A stretch of 64,000 bases of DNA. It comes from an uncultured Agathobacter sp. (lineage in GTDB: Bacteria > Bacillota > Clostridia > Lachnospirales > Lachnospiraceae). The DNA lies in contig CAKRCS010000002.1 in assembly GCA_934307695.1 (NCBI GenBank), positions 124,001-188,000 on the forward strand. The letters are read 5' to 3'. Position numbers and translations under genes: made by a program. Shown here piece after piece: positions 35,083 through 44,786 of this stretch. How positions within the stretch are numbered: the stretch's first letter is position 1; each line of letters opens with the position of its first letter. Under the pieces are notes generated by a model, which was given only the letters and a program-made list of their open reading frames with translations, made no database searches and was not told the DNA's origin.

Positions 35083-36745
35083 CTGCAAGTGCGTTCATCA
35101 GTGCCGGGATGAGCTGTTTCTTTCGGGAAACAACACCCTTAAGCTCGATTTCATCCCCTTCCGGTGCGCCAAACGCATCGGTGATCACGTTCTTCGCATC
35201 CTCTCCCACAAAGATAAGTCTTGTGGATTCCTCTAAAATATCGGTCAGCATCACAAAGATCATCTCAACCTTTTTCTCTAAGAGCATCTGTGGCAGGATC
35301 GGGGCAACCCGCTCCTCTACCCTTGCAAGCTCTGTCTGGCTCATCGCGCTGATCTGCGCAACGCCAAAGCTGATATCCCCTGAGTGGAAAATTTTAAAAT
35401 CCTGATTAAAGATTTCTTCGTCTGTCTTATTTTCAAAGTCACTTCCCGCCTCGAACATCTTCTGTGCAAATTCCGTCACATTGATTTCTGCAATCCGCGC
35501 AAGTGCTTCTGCCGCTGCCCGATCGGCCGGTGTGCAGGTCGGTGAACGGAACATGAGCGTATCGGAAAGGATTGCTGCGCACAAAATCCCAGCGATCGGC
35601 TTTGCAATCTCTATCTGCTGCTCCTGATACATCTGATAAATGATCGTGGAAGTACAGCCAAGCGGCTGATTACGGAAGTATACCGGAGCGATCGTCTCAA
35701 GGCTTCCGAGTCTGTGGTGGTCGATGATCTCAAGGATCTCCGCCTCCTCGATATTGCTGACTGCCTGCGATTTTTCGTTGTGATCCACCAGAATGATCTG
35801 CTTTTTCTGTCCGCTTAAGAGGTTACGTCTGGAGATCATTCCGACATAGTTCTGATTCTCATCGAGTATCGGGAAATCGCGATGCCGGATCTTCGTCATC
35901 GCCTCACGCACCTCATCCACATAATCGTCCATGTGAAAATGAATGATATCATCCTTTGTCATAAAGAACTTGATCGGCATACTCTGATTGATCAGGCGCG
36001 CCACCGTAAATGTCTCATACGGGGTACTGATCACGACCACATCCCGCACAGCCGCAGCGTTAATGACCGCCTGCGACACTTCAAGTCCGTTGGTCACGAT
36101 CAGGCAGCTGCAATTTTCCTCGATTGCAAGAAGCTGCGCCTCCTCCCTGTCTCCAAGGATAACCAGATCATCCGGCTCGATACTACCGCCGAGGTTTACT
36201 TCTGTTTCAACTCCAACCACAACCTTTCCCTTGACAAAATAGCCATGCTCATTGCCGGTAAGCACCTTACCCTGCAATGTCTCCACAATATTCTTGTACT
36301 GTGTGCGTGCCGTGGAAAGAACATAATTGTCGTACACATCCATGTAGGACTTTGCAATATCCCCGGTAACGATCAAGCCCTCAAGCTGATTCCTGGTGTT
36401 TACGACCGGAAGGCTTACCACCTTTAGGATCTTCATCATCTCCCATGCCTTTTTCATGGAAATATGACTGCTTACCCCTTCCGTTCTCCGGATGGAAATA
36501 TCCCGGATCTGTGTGCCGACGTCACTGATAAGCTCCGGTGCTTTCTCGCCGAAAAACTGCAATACATACGCGGTTTCCGCATTGACATTGCCGGCTCTTT
36601 TGGCAATGTATCTGTTCTTCTTGCCGTCTATTGTCTGATTTTGGGTTTCAAGCCGGTTCTTGTAATCTGCATACGCGATCGCCGCACAGATTGAATCGGT
36701 ATCCGGGTGTCGGTGACCGACCACCCATACATCACGTTCTTCCAT
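35075..36745 (-). CDS. Manganese-dependent inorganic pyrophosphatase with CBS-DRTGG insert
   Basis: 556 residues. A DHH/DHHA2 (family II) pyrophosphatase: VVGHRHPDTDSICAAIAYA at the N-terminus, ILVDHNEKSQA and EIIDHHRLGS near 325-345, DTLMFRSPTCTP near 398. Between the first and second DHH motifs (about 70-310) lie two CBS domains flanking a DRTGG domain, the regulatory insert known in clostridial enzymes, which respond to AMP, ADP, ATP or diadenosine polyphosphates. It drives biosynthesis by removing pyrophosphate. Confidence 0.92.
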   Translation of the reverse strand: MEERDVWVVGHRHPDTDSICAAIAYADYKNRLETQNQTIDGKKNRYIAKRAGNVNAETAYVLQFFGEKAPELISDVGTQIRDISIRRTEGVSSHISMKKAWEMMKILKVVSLPVVNTRNQLEGLIVTGDIAKSYMDVYDNYVLSTARTQYKNIVETLQGKVLTGNEHGYFVKGKVVVGVETEVNLGGSIEPDDLVILGDREEAQLLAIEENCSCLIVTNGLEVSQAVINAAAVRDVVVISTPYETFTVARLINQSMPIKFFMTKDDIIHFHMDDYVDEVREAMTKIRHRDFPILDENQNYVGMISRRNLLSGQKKQIILVDHNEKSQAVSNIEEAEILEIIDHHRLGSLETIAPVYFRNQPLGCTSTIIYQMYQEQQIEIAKPIAGILCAAILSDTLMFRSPTCTPADRAAAEALARIAEINVTEFAQKMFEAGSDFENKTDEEIFNQDFKIFHSGDISFGVAQISAMSQTELARVEERVAPILPQMLLEKKVEMIFVMLTDILEESTRLIFVGEDAKNVITDAFGAPEGDEIELKGVVSRKKQLIPALMNALAER

Positions 36746-36760
36746 ATAAATCTCCTATCA

Positions 36761-36792
36761 AAAAAAGCAACTCCATTTTAATTTGGAATTGC
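36761..36792 (-). terminator. Terminator after the coiled-coil gene
   Basis: In the minus strand GCAATTCCA and TGGAGTTGC (36784-36792, 36767-36775) pair with one mismatch, followed by seven T. A second, T-less hairpin AATCTCCC/GGGGAGATT lies at 36805-36831, between it and the stop of the gene. Confidence 0.7.
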
Positions 36793-36842
36793 ATTTTATC
36801 ATTCAATCTCCCCGGCATTGCCAGGGAGATTAGACTTCTCAT

Positions 36843-37919
36843 TTAAAAAATACCAAGTGAAAGCACAACAGCTGCTGCGACACCCAGAATATCAAGAATT
36901 GTAAGAACAACAATTGTTGTAGAAAGTGACTTGGTCGAGCTGATCTTCTTATCCAGATCGTCCATCTTATTCAGATGGTTGTCGAGGTTCTTGATAAGCT
37001 CCTGCGTGTTGCGATAACTCTGTACGCTCTCGGTGTGGATCTTATCGGAAAGCTCACTCTTTGTTGTATCCTGCTTCTCTGTAAGCTCGGTCTTTGTCTC
37101 GTCCAGCTTGTTTGAAAGTGTATCCTTTGTTGCGTCAATCTTGTCGGAAAGCTCACTCTTTATCTCGTCTAACTTGTCGGAAACCTGCTTCACCTCACCG
37201 AACTGCTCTGTGATCTGGAGGATTGCACGGTTCGTCTCCTGCGCTCTTGTGTTGGCAGCCACCTCTGACGCTTTCTGCATCCGTGCCATGGACTGATCCA
37301 AAGCATCCAGCTTCGCATCTACCTTATCTGCCATATAATTAATCTGCTTTGCAACCTCAGCAGTAATTCCATCCGCCTTTTCCTGGCGCTCATTTACAAT
37401 CTGCTGAAGCTCCTCTGCTTTATCGCTGCGCTCATTTACGATCTGCTGAAGTTCTTCCGCCTTCTCTTCCTTCGTGCGCAAAAGCTGCTGGAGCTGCTGT
37501 GCCTTCTCACGGAATTCATCGATACGAGCCAGAAGGAAATCATCCTGCACCTCGGTAAACTCTGCATCCGCCTGTGATGCTGTCTTGTAGGATTCGACCG
37601 CCGGTGTTACAGTCTGAGAGGCTTCTTCCGTTTCCGGCTTCTGTACATCCGTCTCCTCTACCTGTGGCTGTCTGCGATATCCCTGTGTCTCCGGGACACG
37701 CTCACCCATCTGCTTTAACGCATCCGCCCAGGCATCTGCCTCTGATCTGCGTGCAGGCTCGCTCTGTCCAATAATCGTTATTTCCTTCTCAAAGTTTTCC
37801 ATCTTACCCTTTACTCCACTGGTTGATTTATTTATCGGTGTCGTTGCTGCTTTCTTGCTGCGATTCGGATGGCGGCGCAAATTCGTATTTAATTGAAATA
37901 GATTAAATCGTCCTGCCAT
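36843..37919 (-). CDS. Coiled-coil protein with C-terminal membrane anchor
   Basis: 358 residues, no recognised enzyme domain. Residues about 140-330 are predicted coiled coil with internal repeats: KAEELQQIVNER twice in tandem (14-residue unit), and an 11-residue unit near 255-300 (KIDATKDTLSN, KLDETKTELTE, KQDTTKSELSD). The last 30 residues are hydrophobic (TTIVVLTILDILGVAAAVVL), so it is tail-anchored. GGAGG lies 9 bases before the ATG at 37919; ATG at 37799 (MENFEKEITIIG) is an alternative that removes a basic leader. A scaffold or envelope role is guesswork. Confidence 0.7.
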   Translation of the reverse strand: MAGRFNLFQLNTNLRRHPNRSKKAATTPINKSTSGVKGKMENFEKEITIIGQSEPARRSEADAWADALKQMGERVPETQGYRRQPQVEETDVQKPETEEASQTVTPAVESYKTASQADAEFTEVQDDFLLARIDEFREKAQQLQQLLRTKEEKAEELQQIVNERSDKAEELQQIVNERQEKADGITAEVAKQINYMADKVDAKLDALDQSMARMQKASEVAANTRAQETNRAILQITEQFGEVKQVSDKLDEIKSELSDKIDATKDTLSNKLDETKTELTEKQDTTKSELSDKIHTESVQSYRNTQELIKNLDNHLNKMDDLDKKISSTKSLSTTIVVLTILDILGVAAAVVLSLGIF

Positions 37920-38059
37920 CGAAGGCGACCTCCATATATTGTATCTATATCACCATTTATTCTACCATTTCCCATGTATCTTGTAAATCGTTAAAAATAC
38001 AGTTTTTACATTTTTTGCAAAGAAAACGTTTTTTCCGGTAAATATATTCCTATAAAGCG

Positions 38060-38092
38060 AAAAAAGGAGGCTGCCCATTCGGGCAGCCTCCT
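38060..38092 (-). terminator. Terminator of nifJ
   Basis: AGGAGGCTGCCC-ATTC-GGGCAGCCTCCT (38065-38092), a perfect 12-bp stem, then TTTTTT on the minus strand. It starts 25 bases after the nifJ stop. Confidence 0.92.
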
Positions 38093-38116
38093 AAATGTCC
38101 GAAGACATTTTGTTTA

Positions 38117-41100
38117 TTATTCCTCGTTTCCGTAGAGAGCAACGAGCTTCTGCAAATGTGTATAACGCTCATTTGCAACCTTCTCAGACTCAGCAAAGAG
38201 TTTCTCTGCTCTTTCTGGGAATGGCTTGATCAGACGAGTATAACGAGCCTCGTTGTTCAGGAAATCCTGGTAAGATCCATCTCCAGCCTTAGAGGTAAGA
38301 GTAAATGGATTCTTGCCTTCAGCCTTGAGAGCCGGGTTGAATGAGAACAGATTCCAGTAACCAGCAGCTACTGCCTTCTTCATCTCATCCTGGCAGTGGT
38401 TCATACCACCCTTTGCGATACCGTGAAGCTCGCAAGGTGCATAACCGATGATAAGTGATGGTCCCGGATAAGCCTCAGCCTCAGCGATTGCCTTAACAGC
38501 CTGAGCCATGTTTGCTCCAAGAGCGATCTGTGCAACGTATACATATCCGTAGCTCATAGCGATCTCAGAAAGTGACTTCTTGCTGATTTCCTTACCTGCT
38601 GCTGCGAACTGGCAAACCTCACCGATGTTGGAAGCCTTAGAAGCCTGACCGCCTGTATTAGAGTACATCTCGGTGTCGAATACCATTACGTTTACGTTCT
38701 CGCCGGAAGCAAGTACATGATCCAATCCGCCGAATCCGATATCGTATGCCCATCCGTCACCACCGAAGATCCATACAGACTTCTTGCCAAGGTAATCCTT
38801 CTTGTCAAGCGCTGCCTTTGCATCCGGGCATCCAGCTGCTGCTGCCTTCTCTAACTCAGCGATAAGAGCTGCTGTAGGAGCAACGTTAGCCTTGGTGTTA
38901 TCCTTGGTAGCCATGAACTCATCATAAGCTGCCTTAAGCTCTGCAGGTGCCTTGTCGCTTGTAGCACATGCAGTTACATGCTCGATTGCCTGCTCACGGA
39001 GATACTTCTGTCCTACATACATTCCAAGTCCATGCTCAGCATTGTCCTCGAACAAAGAGTTAGACCAAGCTGGTCCCTTCTTAGACTCGATGTTGACTGT
39101 GTATGGTGATGTAGCAGCCGGGTTACCCCAGATAGAAGAACATCCGGTTGCATTGGAGATGTACATCTGCTCACCAAAGAGCTGTGTAATAAGTCTTGCA
39201 TAAGAGGTTTCTGCACAACCTGCACAAGATCCTGAGAACTCAAGGAGTGGCTGGTTGAACTGAGATCCCTTAGGAGTAAGGTCGTTCATACCTGCATCGG
39301 TCTTCTTGGTAACATTTGCAACGAGGTAATCAAATACCGGCTGCTCTGCTGCCTGAGACTCCTGCGGAACCATAGCGATTGCGCCAACCGGACATACGGT
39401 GATACACTCACCACATCCCATACAGTCAAGCGGAGATACGCTCATGGTGTACTTGTAAGCGCCAGCCTTTGGCTTCATATCAGCAAGCTTTGTATTTTCC
39501 GGAGCAGCCTTTACTTCATCCTCATTCAGTAAGAATGGACGAATGGTTGCATGTGAACATACAAATGCACACTGGTTACACTGAATACACTTCTGTGCGT
39601 CCCACTCAGGAACAGTTACGGCAGTACCACGCTTCTCGTATGCGGAAGCACCTGTCTCAAACTGTCCGTCAGCAATATCCTTGAATGCAGAAACCGGAAG
39701 GGAATCTCCATCCATAAGTCCGATCGGATCCAGAAGGTCATTTACCATCTTAACGGTTGCAGCACGTCCGGTTCTCTCCGGCTTAGCAGCATCCGGAGCC
39801 GGATTCTTCCAGGACTCTGGAATCTCTACCTTATGTACAGCGTCTACACCGGCATCGATTGCCTTGTAGTTCATCTCTACAACTGCGTCACCCTTCTTAG
39901 AGTAAGACTTCTTAGCTGCCTGCTTCATGAAATCAACAGCCTCATCGATCGGCATAACGTTTGCGAGCTTGAAGAATGCAGACTGCAAAATGGTGTTGGT
40001 TCTCTTACCCATACCAATCTCGATAGCCTTGTCGATTGCGTTGATGGTGTAAAGCTGGATGTTGTTGTCAGCGATATACTTCTTAGCTGCTGCTGGCATA
40101 TGATGATCAAGTTCTTCATCTGTCCACTGGCAGTTGATCATGAAGATTCCGCCCGGCTTAACATCCTGAACCATCTTATATCCCTTAACAACATAAGATG
40201 GGTTGTGGCATGCAACGAAGTCTGCCTGATTGATGTAGTATGGGCTCTTGATTGGCTTGTCACCAAAACGTAAGTGGGAAATGGTAACACCACCGGTCTT
40301 CTTAGAGTCATACTGGAAGTATGCCTGAATGTACTTATCTGTGTGGTCACCGATGATCTTCGTAGAGTTCTTGTTTGCACCTACGGTACCATCTCCGCCA
40401 AGACCCCAGAACTTGCACTCTACAGTACCCGGTGCAGAAGTGATCGGAGCTGGCTTAACCTCTGGCAAGCTTAAGTTGGTTACATCATCGACAATACCGA
40501 TGGTGAAACGTGGCTTTGGAGCATCCTTCTCTAATTCCTTGTATACCGCGAATACAGATGAAGGAGGAGTATCCTTAGATCCAAGTCCGTAACGTCCTCC
40601 ACAGAGAACTACATCGTTAAGTCCTGCCTCACGAAGTGTGGTAGCGACATCAAGATATAACGGATCTCCAAGGGAACCTGGCTCCTTTGTACGATCTAAT
40701 ACAGCGATCTTCTTAACAGTCTTTGGAAGAACAGAAAGAAGAGCCTGTGATGACCATGGACGATACAGACGAACCTTAACAAGTCCGACCTTCTCTCCCT
40801 TAGCGGTCAGATAATCAATAACTTCCTCTGCTACGTCGTTGATAGAACCCATAGCCACGATAACGCGGTCAGCATCCTCTGCTCCGTAGTAGTTGAAGAG
40901 CTTGTAATCAGTACCGAGCTTCTCATTTACCTTGTCCATGTACTTCTCAACTACTGCCGGAAGTGCATCATAGAAGGAGTTACAAGCCTCTCTATGCTGG
41001 AAGAATACGTCTCCGTTCTCATGAGAACCACGAGCTGCCGGATGCTCCGGATTCAGCGCATGTGCTCTGAATGCAGCAACTGCATCCATCGGACACATTT

Positions 41101-41677
41101 CCTTAAGATCTTCATAATCCCACTTCTCGATCTTCTGGATTTCATGAGAAGTACGGAATCCATCAAAGAAGTTGATAAATGGTACTCTTCCCTCTAAAGC
41201 TGCAAGATGTGCAACTGGAGAAAGATCCATAACTTCCTGTGGGTTGGTCTCGCAAAGCATTGCAAAACCGGTCTGGCGGCACGCATATACGTCACTGTGA
41301 TCACCGAAAATATTCAGTGCGTGGGTAGATACGGTACGCGCAGATACATCAAATACGCAAGGAAGGTTCTCACCTGCGATCTTATACATATTCGGGATCA
41401 TAAGAAGAAGACCCTGAGATGCGGTAAAGGTTGTGGTAAGTGCGCCTGCTGCAAGGGAACCGTGTACGGTACCTGCTGCACCAGCTTCTGATTCCATTTC
41501 TACGACTTTGACCGTGCTGCCAAAGATGTTCTTCTGTCCGGCTGCAGCCCACTGATCAACAGAGTCAGCCATTGGAGAAGAAGGTGTGATCGGATAGATT
41601 CCTGCTACTTCTGTGTAGGCATAAGCTACATGAGCGGCAGCGGTATTTCCATCCATAGATTGTTTTGCTCTAGGCAT
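38117..41677 (-). CDS. nifJ: Pyruvate:ferredoxin (flavodoxin) oxidoreductase
   Basis: 1186 residues from MPRAKQSMDGNTAAAH; AAGGAGG stands at the right distance before 41677, and the frame upstream to 41812 is non-coding leader. Converts pyruvate and CoA to acetyl-CoA, CO2 and reduced ferredoxin. Domains in order: pyrimidine-binding (YPITPSSPMAD), domain II-III, gamma domain with GLGGDGTVGANKNS, two 4Fe-4S motifs (CIQCNQCAFVCSHATI and CMGCGECITVCPVGAI), and the TPP domain with GDGWAYDIGFGGLDHV, plus the cluster Cys in GSCAGCAET. The reduced ferredoxin is the substrate for the Rnf complex encoded at 56-62 kb. Confidence 0.97.
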   Translation of the reverse strand: MPRAKQSMDGNTAAAHVAYAYTEVAGIYPITPSSPMADSVDQWAAAGQKNIFGSTVKVVEMESEAGAAGTVHGSLAAGALTTTFTASQGLLLMIPNMYKIAGENLPCVFDVSARTVSTHALNIFGDHSDVYACRQTGFAMLCETNPQEVMDLSPVAHLAALEGRVPFINFFDGFRTSHEIQKIEKWDYEDLKEMCPMDAVAAFRAHALNPEHPAARGSHENGDVFFQHREACNSFYDALPAVVEKYMDKVNEKLGTDYKLFNYYGAEDADRVIVAMGSINDVAEEVIDYLTAKGEKVGLVKVRLYRPWSSQALLSVLPKTVKKIAVLDRTKEPGSLGDPLYLDVATTLREAGLNDVVLCGGRYGLGSKDTPPSSVFAVYKELEKDAPKPRFTIGIVDDVTNLSLPEVKPAPITSAPGTVECKFWGLGGDGTVGANKNSTKIIGDHTDKYIQAYFQYDSKKTGGVTISHLRFGDKPIKSPYYINQADFVACHNPSYVVKGYKMVQDVKPGGIFMINCQWTDEELDHHMPAAAKKYIADNNIQLYTINAIDKAIEIGMGKRTNTILQSAFFKLANVMPIDEAVDFMKQAAKKSYSKKGDAVVEMNYKAIDAGVDAVHKVEIPESWKNPAPDAAKPERTGRAATVKMVNDLLDPIGLMDGDSLPVSAFKDIADGQFETGASAYEKRGTAVTVPEWDAQKCIQCNQCAFVCSHATIRPFLLNEDEVKAAPENTKLADMKPKAGAYKYTMSVSPLDCMGCGECITVCPVGAIAMVPQESQAAEQPVFDYLVANVTKKTDAGMNDLTPKGSQFNQPLLEFSGSCAGCAETSYARLITQLFGEQMYISNATGCSSIWGNPAATSPYTVNIESKKGPAWSNSLFEDNAEHGLGMYVGQKYLREQAIEHVTACATSDKAPAELKAAYDEFMATKDNTKANVAPTAALIAELEKAAAAGCPDAKAALDKKDYLGKKSVWIFGGDGWAYDIGFGGLDHVLASGENVNVMVFDTEMYSNTGGQASKASNIGEVCQFAAAGKEISKKSLSEIAMSYGYVYVAQIALGANMAQAVKAIAEAEAYPGPSLIIGYAPCELHGIAKGGMNHCQDEMKKAVAAGYWNLFSFNPALKAEGKNPFTLTSKAGDGSYQDFLNNEARYTRLIKPFPERAEKLFAESEKVANERYTHLQKLVALYGNEE

Positions 41678-41736
41678 TGTATTTCCTCCTTTTTTCTCTT
41701 CGAATGTGACTATTTGCACACTCAAGTTATGATATA

Positions 41737-41765
41737 ATATTATCACTAAGCCTATCAAGTGTAAA
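41737..41765 (-). promoter_or_regulatory. Probable nifJ promoter
   Basis: TTTACA (41760-41765), 17-base spacer, TAATAT (41737-41742) on the minus strand, 60 bases before the start codon. Confidence 0.55.
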
Positions 41766-41779
41766 CAGTATCGACTGTT
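41764..41779. promoter_or_regulatory. Inverted repeat upstream of the nifJ -35 box
   Basis: AACAGT-ATCG-ACTGTT, perfect 6-bp arms with a 4-base centre, overlapping the upstream edge of the -35 box. A candidate operator for an unknown regulator; it does not match the Rex consensus well. Confidence 0.4.
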
Positions 41780-41821
41780 CAAAATTAGAAACAATGCGTC
41801 ATGATCCGTCAAATAGCGAAG

Positions 41822-44584
41822 CTAAAAATAAAGCTTTTCAAACTCCGAAATCGTGATCGGGCGGTTGCACAGATACCCCTGTCCGTTGTGATAGCCGCAG
41901 TCGATCAGCAGCTTCTCCTGTGCCTCCGTCTCAACCCCCTCAAAAATGATTTCCTTGCCGGATATCCGCACCAGTTCCCCGATCTCCATGATCAGGTCAC
42001 GCCGTTTTCCCTCAAAACCATTGTCAATAAAGCTCTTGTCCATCTTGATCACATCCGCCGGAATGTCCATCAGCGCCGACAGGGATGAATAGCCGGTTCC
42101 GAAATCATCGATCGCCACACGGAAGCCGATCTCATGCAGCCTGTCGATGCAGTATTGCAGATTGCTCAAATTGCGGATCAGAACACTCTCCGTCACCTCG
42201 ATCTCGATATTTTTCGGGGAGACACTGTATTTTGACAGAATAAGGCAGATCCGGTTTAAAAACGCATCCACACCGCTCTCAAAATGCCTTCCGGAAAAAT
42301 TGGTCGAAACAACGATTTTCCTGCGGTTCTGTGCCTGCCAGCGTGTCATGGTCTTAAGCAGTTCCTCAAAGATATAAAAATCCAGCTCCATAATGTAACC
42401 AATCTGTTCCAGCGGAGCCAGAAAAGCTGCCGGTGCCAGAAGTTTTCCGTCCGGCTTCTGCCATCTTGCCAGTGCCTCCGCCCCATATACCTCGCGGCTT
42501 CCAAAGGCAAACTTCGGTTGCAGGTACATCCGGAAATCATCGCGGTACAGTGCCTCATAGAACTCGCCGACCACCTGCTTCTCCCGCGTCCTCGCATTTC
42601 TGTACTCATCGTCATAAAATACCAGTTCCCTGCTTCTTTTGCGCTTTGCCATCTTCCATGCCATCGTTGCATTCTCAATGGCATTTTCCACATCAATCAT
42701 CCGCTGCCCGTATTGATATACACCGCAGGAAATGCTCATACTGCTGCTCGGATACTGATGGTTCTGGATGTTCGCAAAGCGCTGGTGCTGAGCCAGCACA
42801 TTCTTCTTAAACTGCTCAATGTCATCCGCCTTTAGCAGCATCACAAAGAAATCCGAGTACAGACGGCATCCGATTTCAAAATAATCCTGCATCATATAAT
42901 CGGAGGCAAACATCTTAAGCACATTGTCGCCCACCTTATAGCCATAGTTATCATTTATGTAACCGAAATTGTTGATATCCAGATACTCCAGAAAATACGT
43001 TTTCCCCTCTTCCGGATTGCGGATAAGTTCAGACACCTTGCTCTTAAATGCCTCAAGCGTATACATTCCCGTCAGCTGGTCACGCATCCGGATATGCCGG
43101 ATCTGTTCCTTTGACTCATCCATGCGGTAACGGAGCGAGACAAAAATTCCGATGATGCGCCCCAGCTCCTGTAGCAGCGTCCTTGCGCTCTCACTCAGAA
43201 CGCCCTGTTCATCCAGCGAAAGATACGCCACCTCCCCGGTTCTTCCGTTGACATACTCAAACTTTGCAACCAGAACCGAGCATGTCGTCTCCGTATAATT
43301 ATCCTGTCCGTTTTTCAAAAGCTGCTCCAGCAGCGGATAATCCCCGATGTGCAGCCCGGTCATAACCCGGAATTCCGCAACATTCATATCGCTTGTCCGC
43401 TCTCCCATTGGGAAAGTGGTCTTGTCATAATAGCTGTATCTGCTGCTGTAATAGTTGGTCAGAACCATCTCCGGCGCGTCCGCGGCATGTTCAAAAACTC
43501 CCACAAGATCCAGCTCCATCCGCTCTGCGATATGCTTTAAAAGCATGTTCAAAGAACCGTCAATATTGCGTGCATGCGTCATAAGGCTTACTGCAAAGGA
43601 TAAGAACTCACTATCACTCCGGTTGATCTCTCCGCGCCGCTCAACCGCCTTCGTATCCTCGCGCAGCGGTCCTACATCCTCACTTCTTGCGATCTCAAAG
43701 GAGTTTTTCCCAGACTTCTTCACGCGGTACATCGCATGATCTGCCTTTTCCATAAGGCTTTGGTAATCTTTTCCGTCCTTGCCGTAGGAAGAAATTCCGA
43801 TGCTGACGGAGATCTTTCCGGTAACATTTCCTCCGGTGTATTCCTTTTCCAGATTAGAGCAAAGGATTTGTGCCTTTTCCATGCCCTGCGCAAGATCTGC
43901 CCGCGTCATGAACACTAAAAATTCATCCCCGCCGATACGTCCGACAATATCCTCTTTGCCAAACTGTTCCCGGATCATGGAGGCAACATCGAGAATGACC
44001 GTGTCGCCGTAGGTATGCCCGAAGGTATCATTGATCTGCTTAAAATTATCGATATCGATCAAAAGCATGGTATACGCATCCTCCGGGTGCGCCTCAATTG
44101 ACCGGTTTACCATCCGTTTCGTCTCTTCCTTGTCCAGAAGCTTCGTCAGGGAATCGCGCCTTGCCTCCTCCTGCAGAAGCTTTTCCTTCTCCAAAAGCGT
44201 TGCAAGCCGTTGCTCCATGTCCTTTTCTTCCTGCGCATCAAAAAAGAACGCAACAACATAAGGCACAGCGTTATAGGTACAATAAAAAGACATTGCAACG
44301 CGCACCCATCTGCTTTGTTTTCTGCTGTCGACGATGCGCATCATGAACTTCTCCGTCTGCACTCCGTCCGATGCCCGTTCGAGCGCTTCCTCAAACGCAG
44401 CTACATCCTCCGGTGCAAATAGTGCCGCGCGCTTCCTTGCTACAAGAGCGATCAGTTCTTCCCTCTGCATCCCGCAAAACTCCGCGAATGTATTGTTTAC
44501 GTCCTTGATTTTCCACTCCGTGCCGCATTTGATCATTGCCGCTGCGACCGGAAGATTGGTTTCCGATAGTAGATGCCAGTCCAT
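41822..44584 (-). CDS. PAS-GGDEF-GGDEF(degenerate)-EAL cyclic-di-GMP protein
   Basis: About 920 residues. An N-terminal PAS domain (about 10-125) precedes a first GGDEF domain with intact GRIGGDEFLVFM, so cyclase activity is likely. A GAF-like middle (about 335-490) follows, then a second GGDEF region whose loop reads CRLYSDFFVML (degenerate), and an EAL domain with GAEALARW, IEVTESVL, IDDFGTGYSSL, KMD, FEGVETEAQ and NGQGYLCNRP, all consistent with phosphodiesterase activity. No membrane segment. ATG at 44584 is chosen because GGGGG precedes it; the TTG at 44701 lies in the -35 box of the promoter and cannot be the start. Confidence 0.9.
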   Translation of the reverse strand: MDWHLLSETNLPVAAAMIKCGTEWKIKDVNNTFAEFCGMQREELIALVARKRAALFAPEDVAAFEEALERASDGVQTEKFMMRIVDSRKQSRWVRVAMSFYCTYNAVPYVVAFFFDAQEEKDMEQRLATLLEKEKLLQEEARRDSLTKLLDKEETKRMVNRSIEAHPEDAYTMLLIDIDNFKQINDTFGHTYGDTVILDVASMIREQFGKEDIVGRIGGDEFLVFMTRADLAQGMEKAQILCSNLEKEYTGGNVTGKISVSIGISSYGKDGKDYQSLMEKADHAMYRVKKSGKNSFEIARSEDVGPLREDTKAVERRGEINRSDSEFLSFAVSLMTHARNIDGSLNMLLKHIAERMELDLVGVFEHAADAPEMVLTNYYSSRYSYYDKTTFPMGERTSDMNVAEFRVMTGLHIGDYPLLEQLLKNGQDNYTETTCSVLVAKFEYVNGRTGEVAYLSLDEQGVLSESARTLLQELGRIIGIFVSLRYRMDESKEQIRHIRMRDQLTGMYTLEAFKSKVSELIRNPEEGKTYFLEYLDINNFGYINDNYGYKVGDNVLKMFASDYMMQDYFEIGCRLYSDFFVMLLKADDIEQFKKNVLAQHQRFANIQNHQYPSSSMSISCGVYQYGQRMIDVENAIENATMAWKMAKRKRSRELVFYDDEYRNARTREKQVVGEFYEALYRDDFRMYLQPKFAFGSREVYGAEALARWQKPDGKLLAPAAFLAPLEQIGYIMELDFYIFEELLKTMTRWQAQNRRKIVVSTNFSGRHFESGVDAFLNRICLILSKYSVSPKNIEIEVTESVLIRNLSNLQYCIDRLHEIGFRVAIDDFGTGYSSLSALMDIPADVIKMDKSFIDNGFEGKRRDLIMEIGELVRISGKEIIFEGVETEAQEKLLIDCGYHNGQGYLCNRPITISEFEKLYF

Positions 44585-44672
44585 AGTTCCCCCATACTTC
44601 TTACGTTCTTCCAGAAATGCCGTCTTCCCCCTAGGCATTTCCGTTCTTACCAAAATCCGCTCAATGTCTTTT

Positions 44673-44701
44673 ATTATAACATTAATTTTTACTTTTTCCA
44701 A
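44673..44701 (-). promoter_or_regulatory. Promoter of the large GGDEF-EAL gene
   Basis: TTGGAA (44696-44701), 17-base spacer, TATAAT (44673-44678) on the minus strand. Confidence 0.7.
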
Positions 44702-44711
44702 GATAAAAGGC

Positions 44712-44739
44712 TTGCAAATTGCCGATTATACGTTAAAAT
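44712..44739 (+). promoter_or_regulatory. Promoter of the ABC-F gene
   Basis: TTGCAA (44712-44717), 16-base spacer, TAAAAT (44734-44739). Only 10 bases separate its -35 box from that of the divergent promoter, so polymerases at the two would compete. Confidence 0.65.
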
Positions 44740-44786
44740 AAGAAACGATTGTGTAATTAGTAGACGCGATATAGAAAGGAATAACT

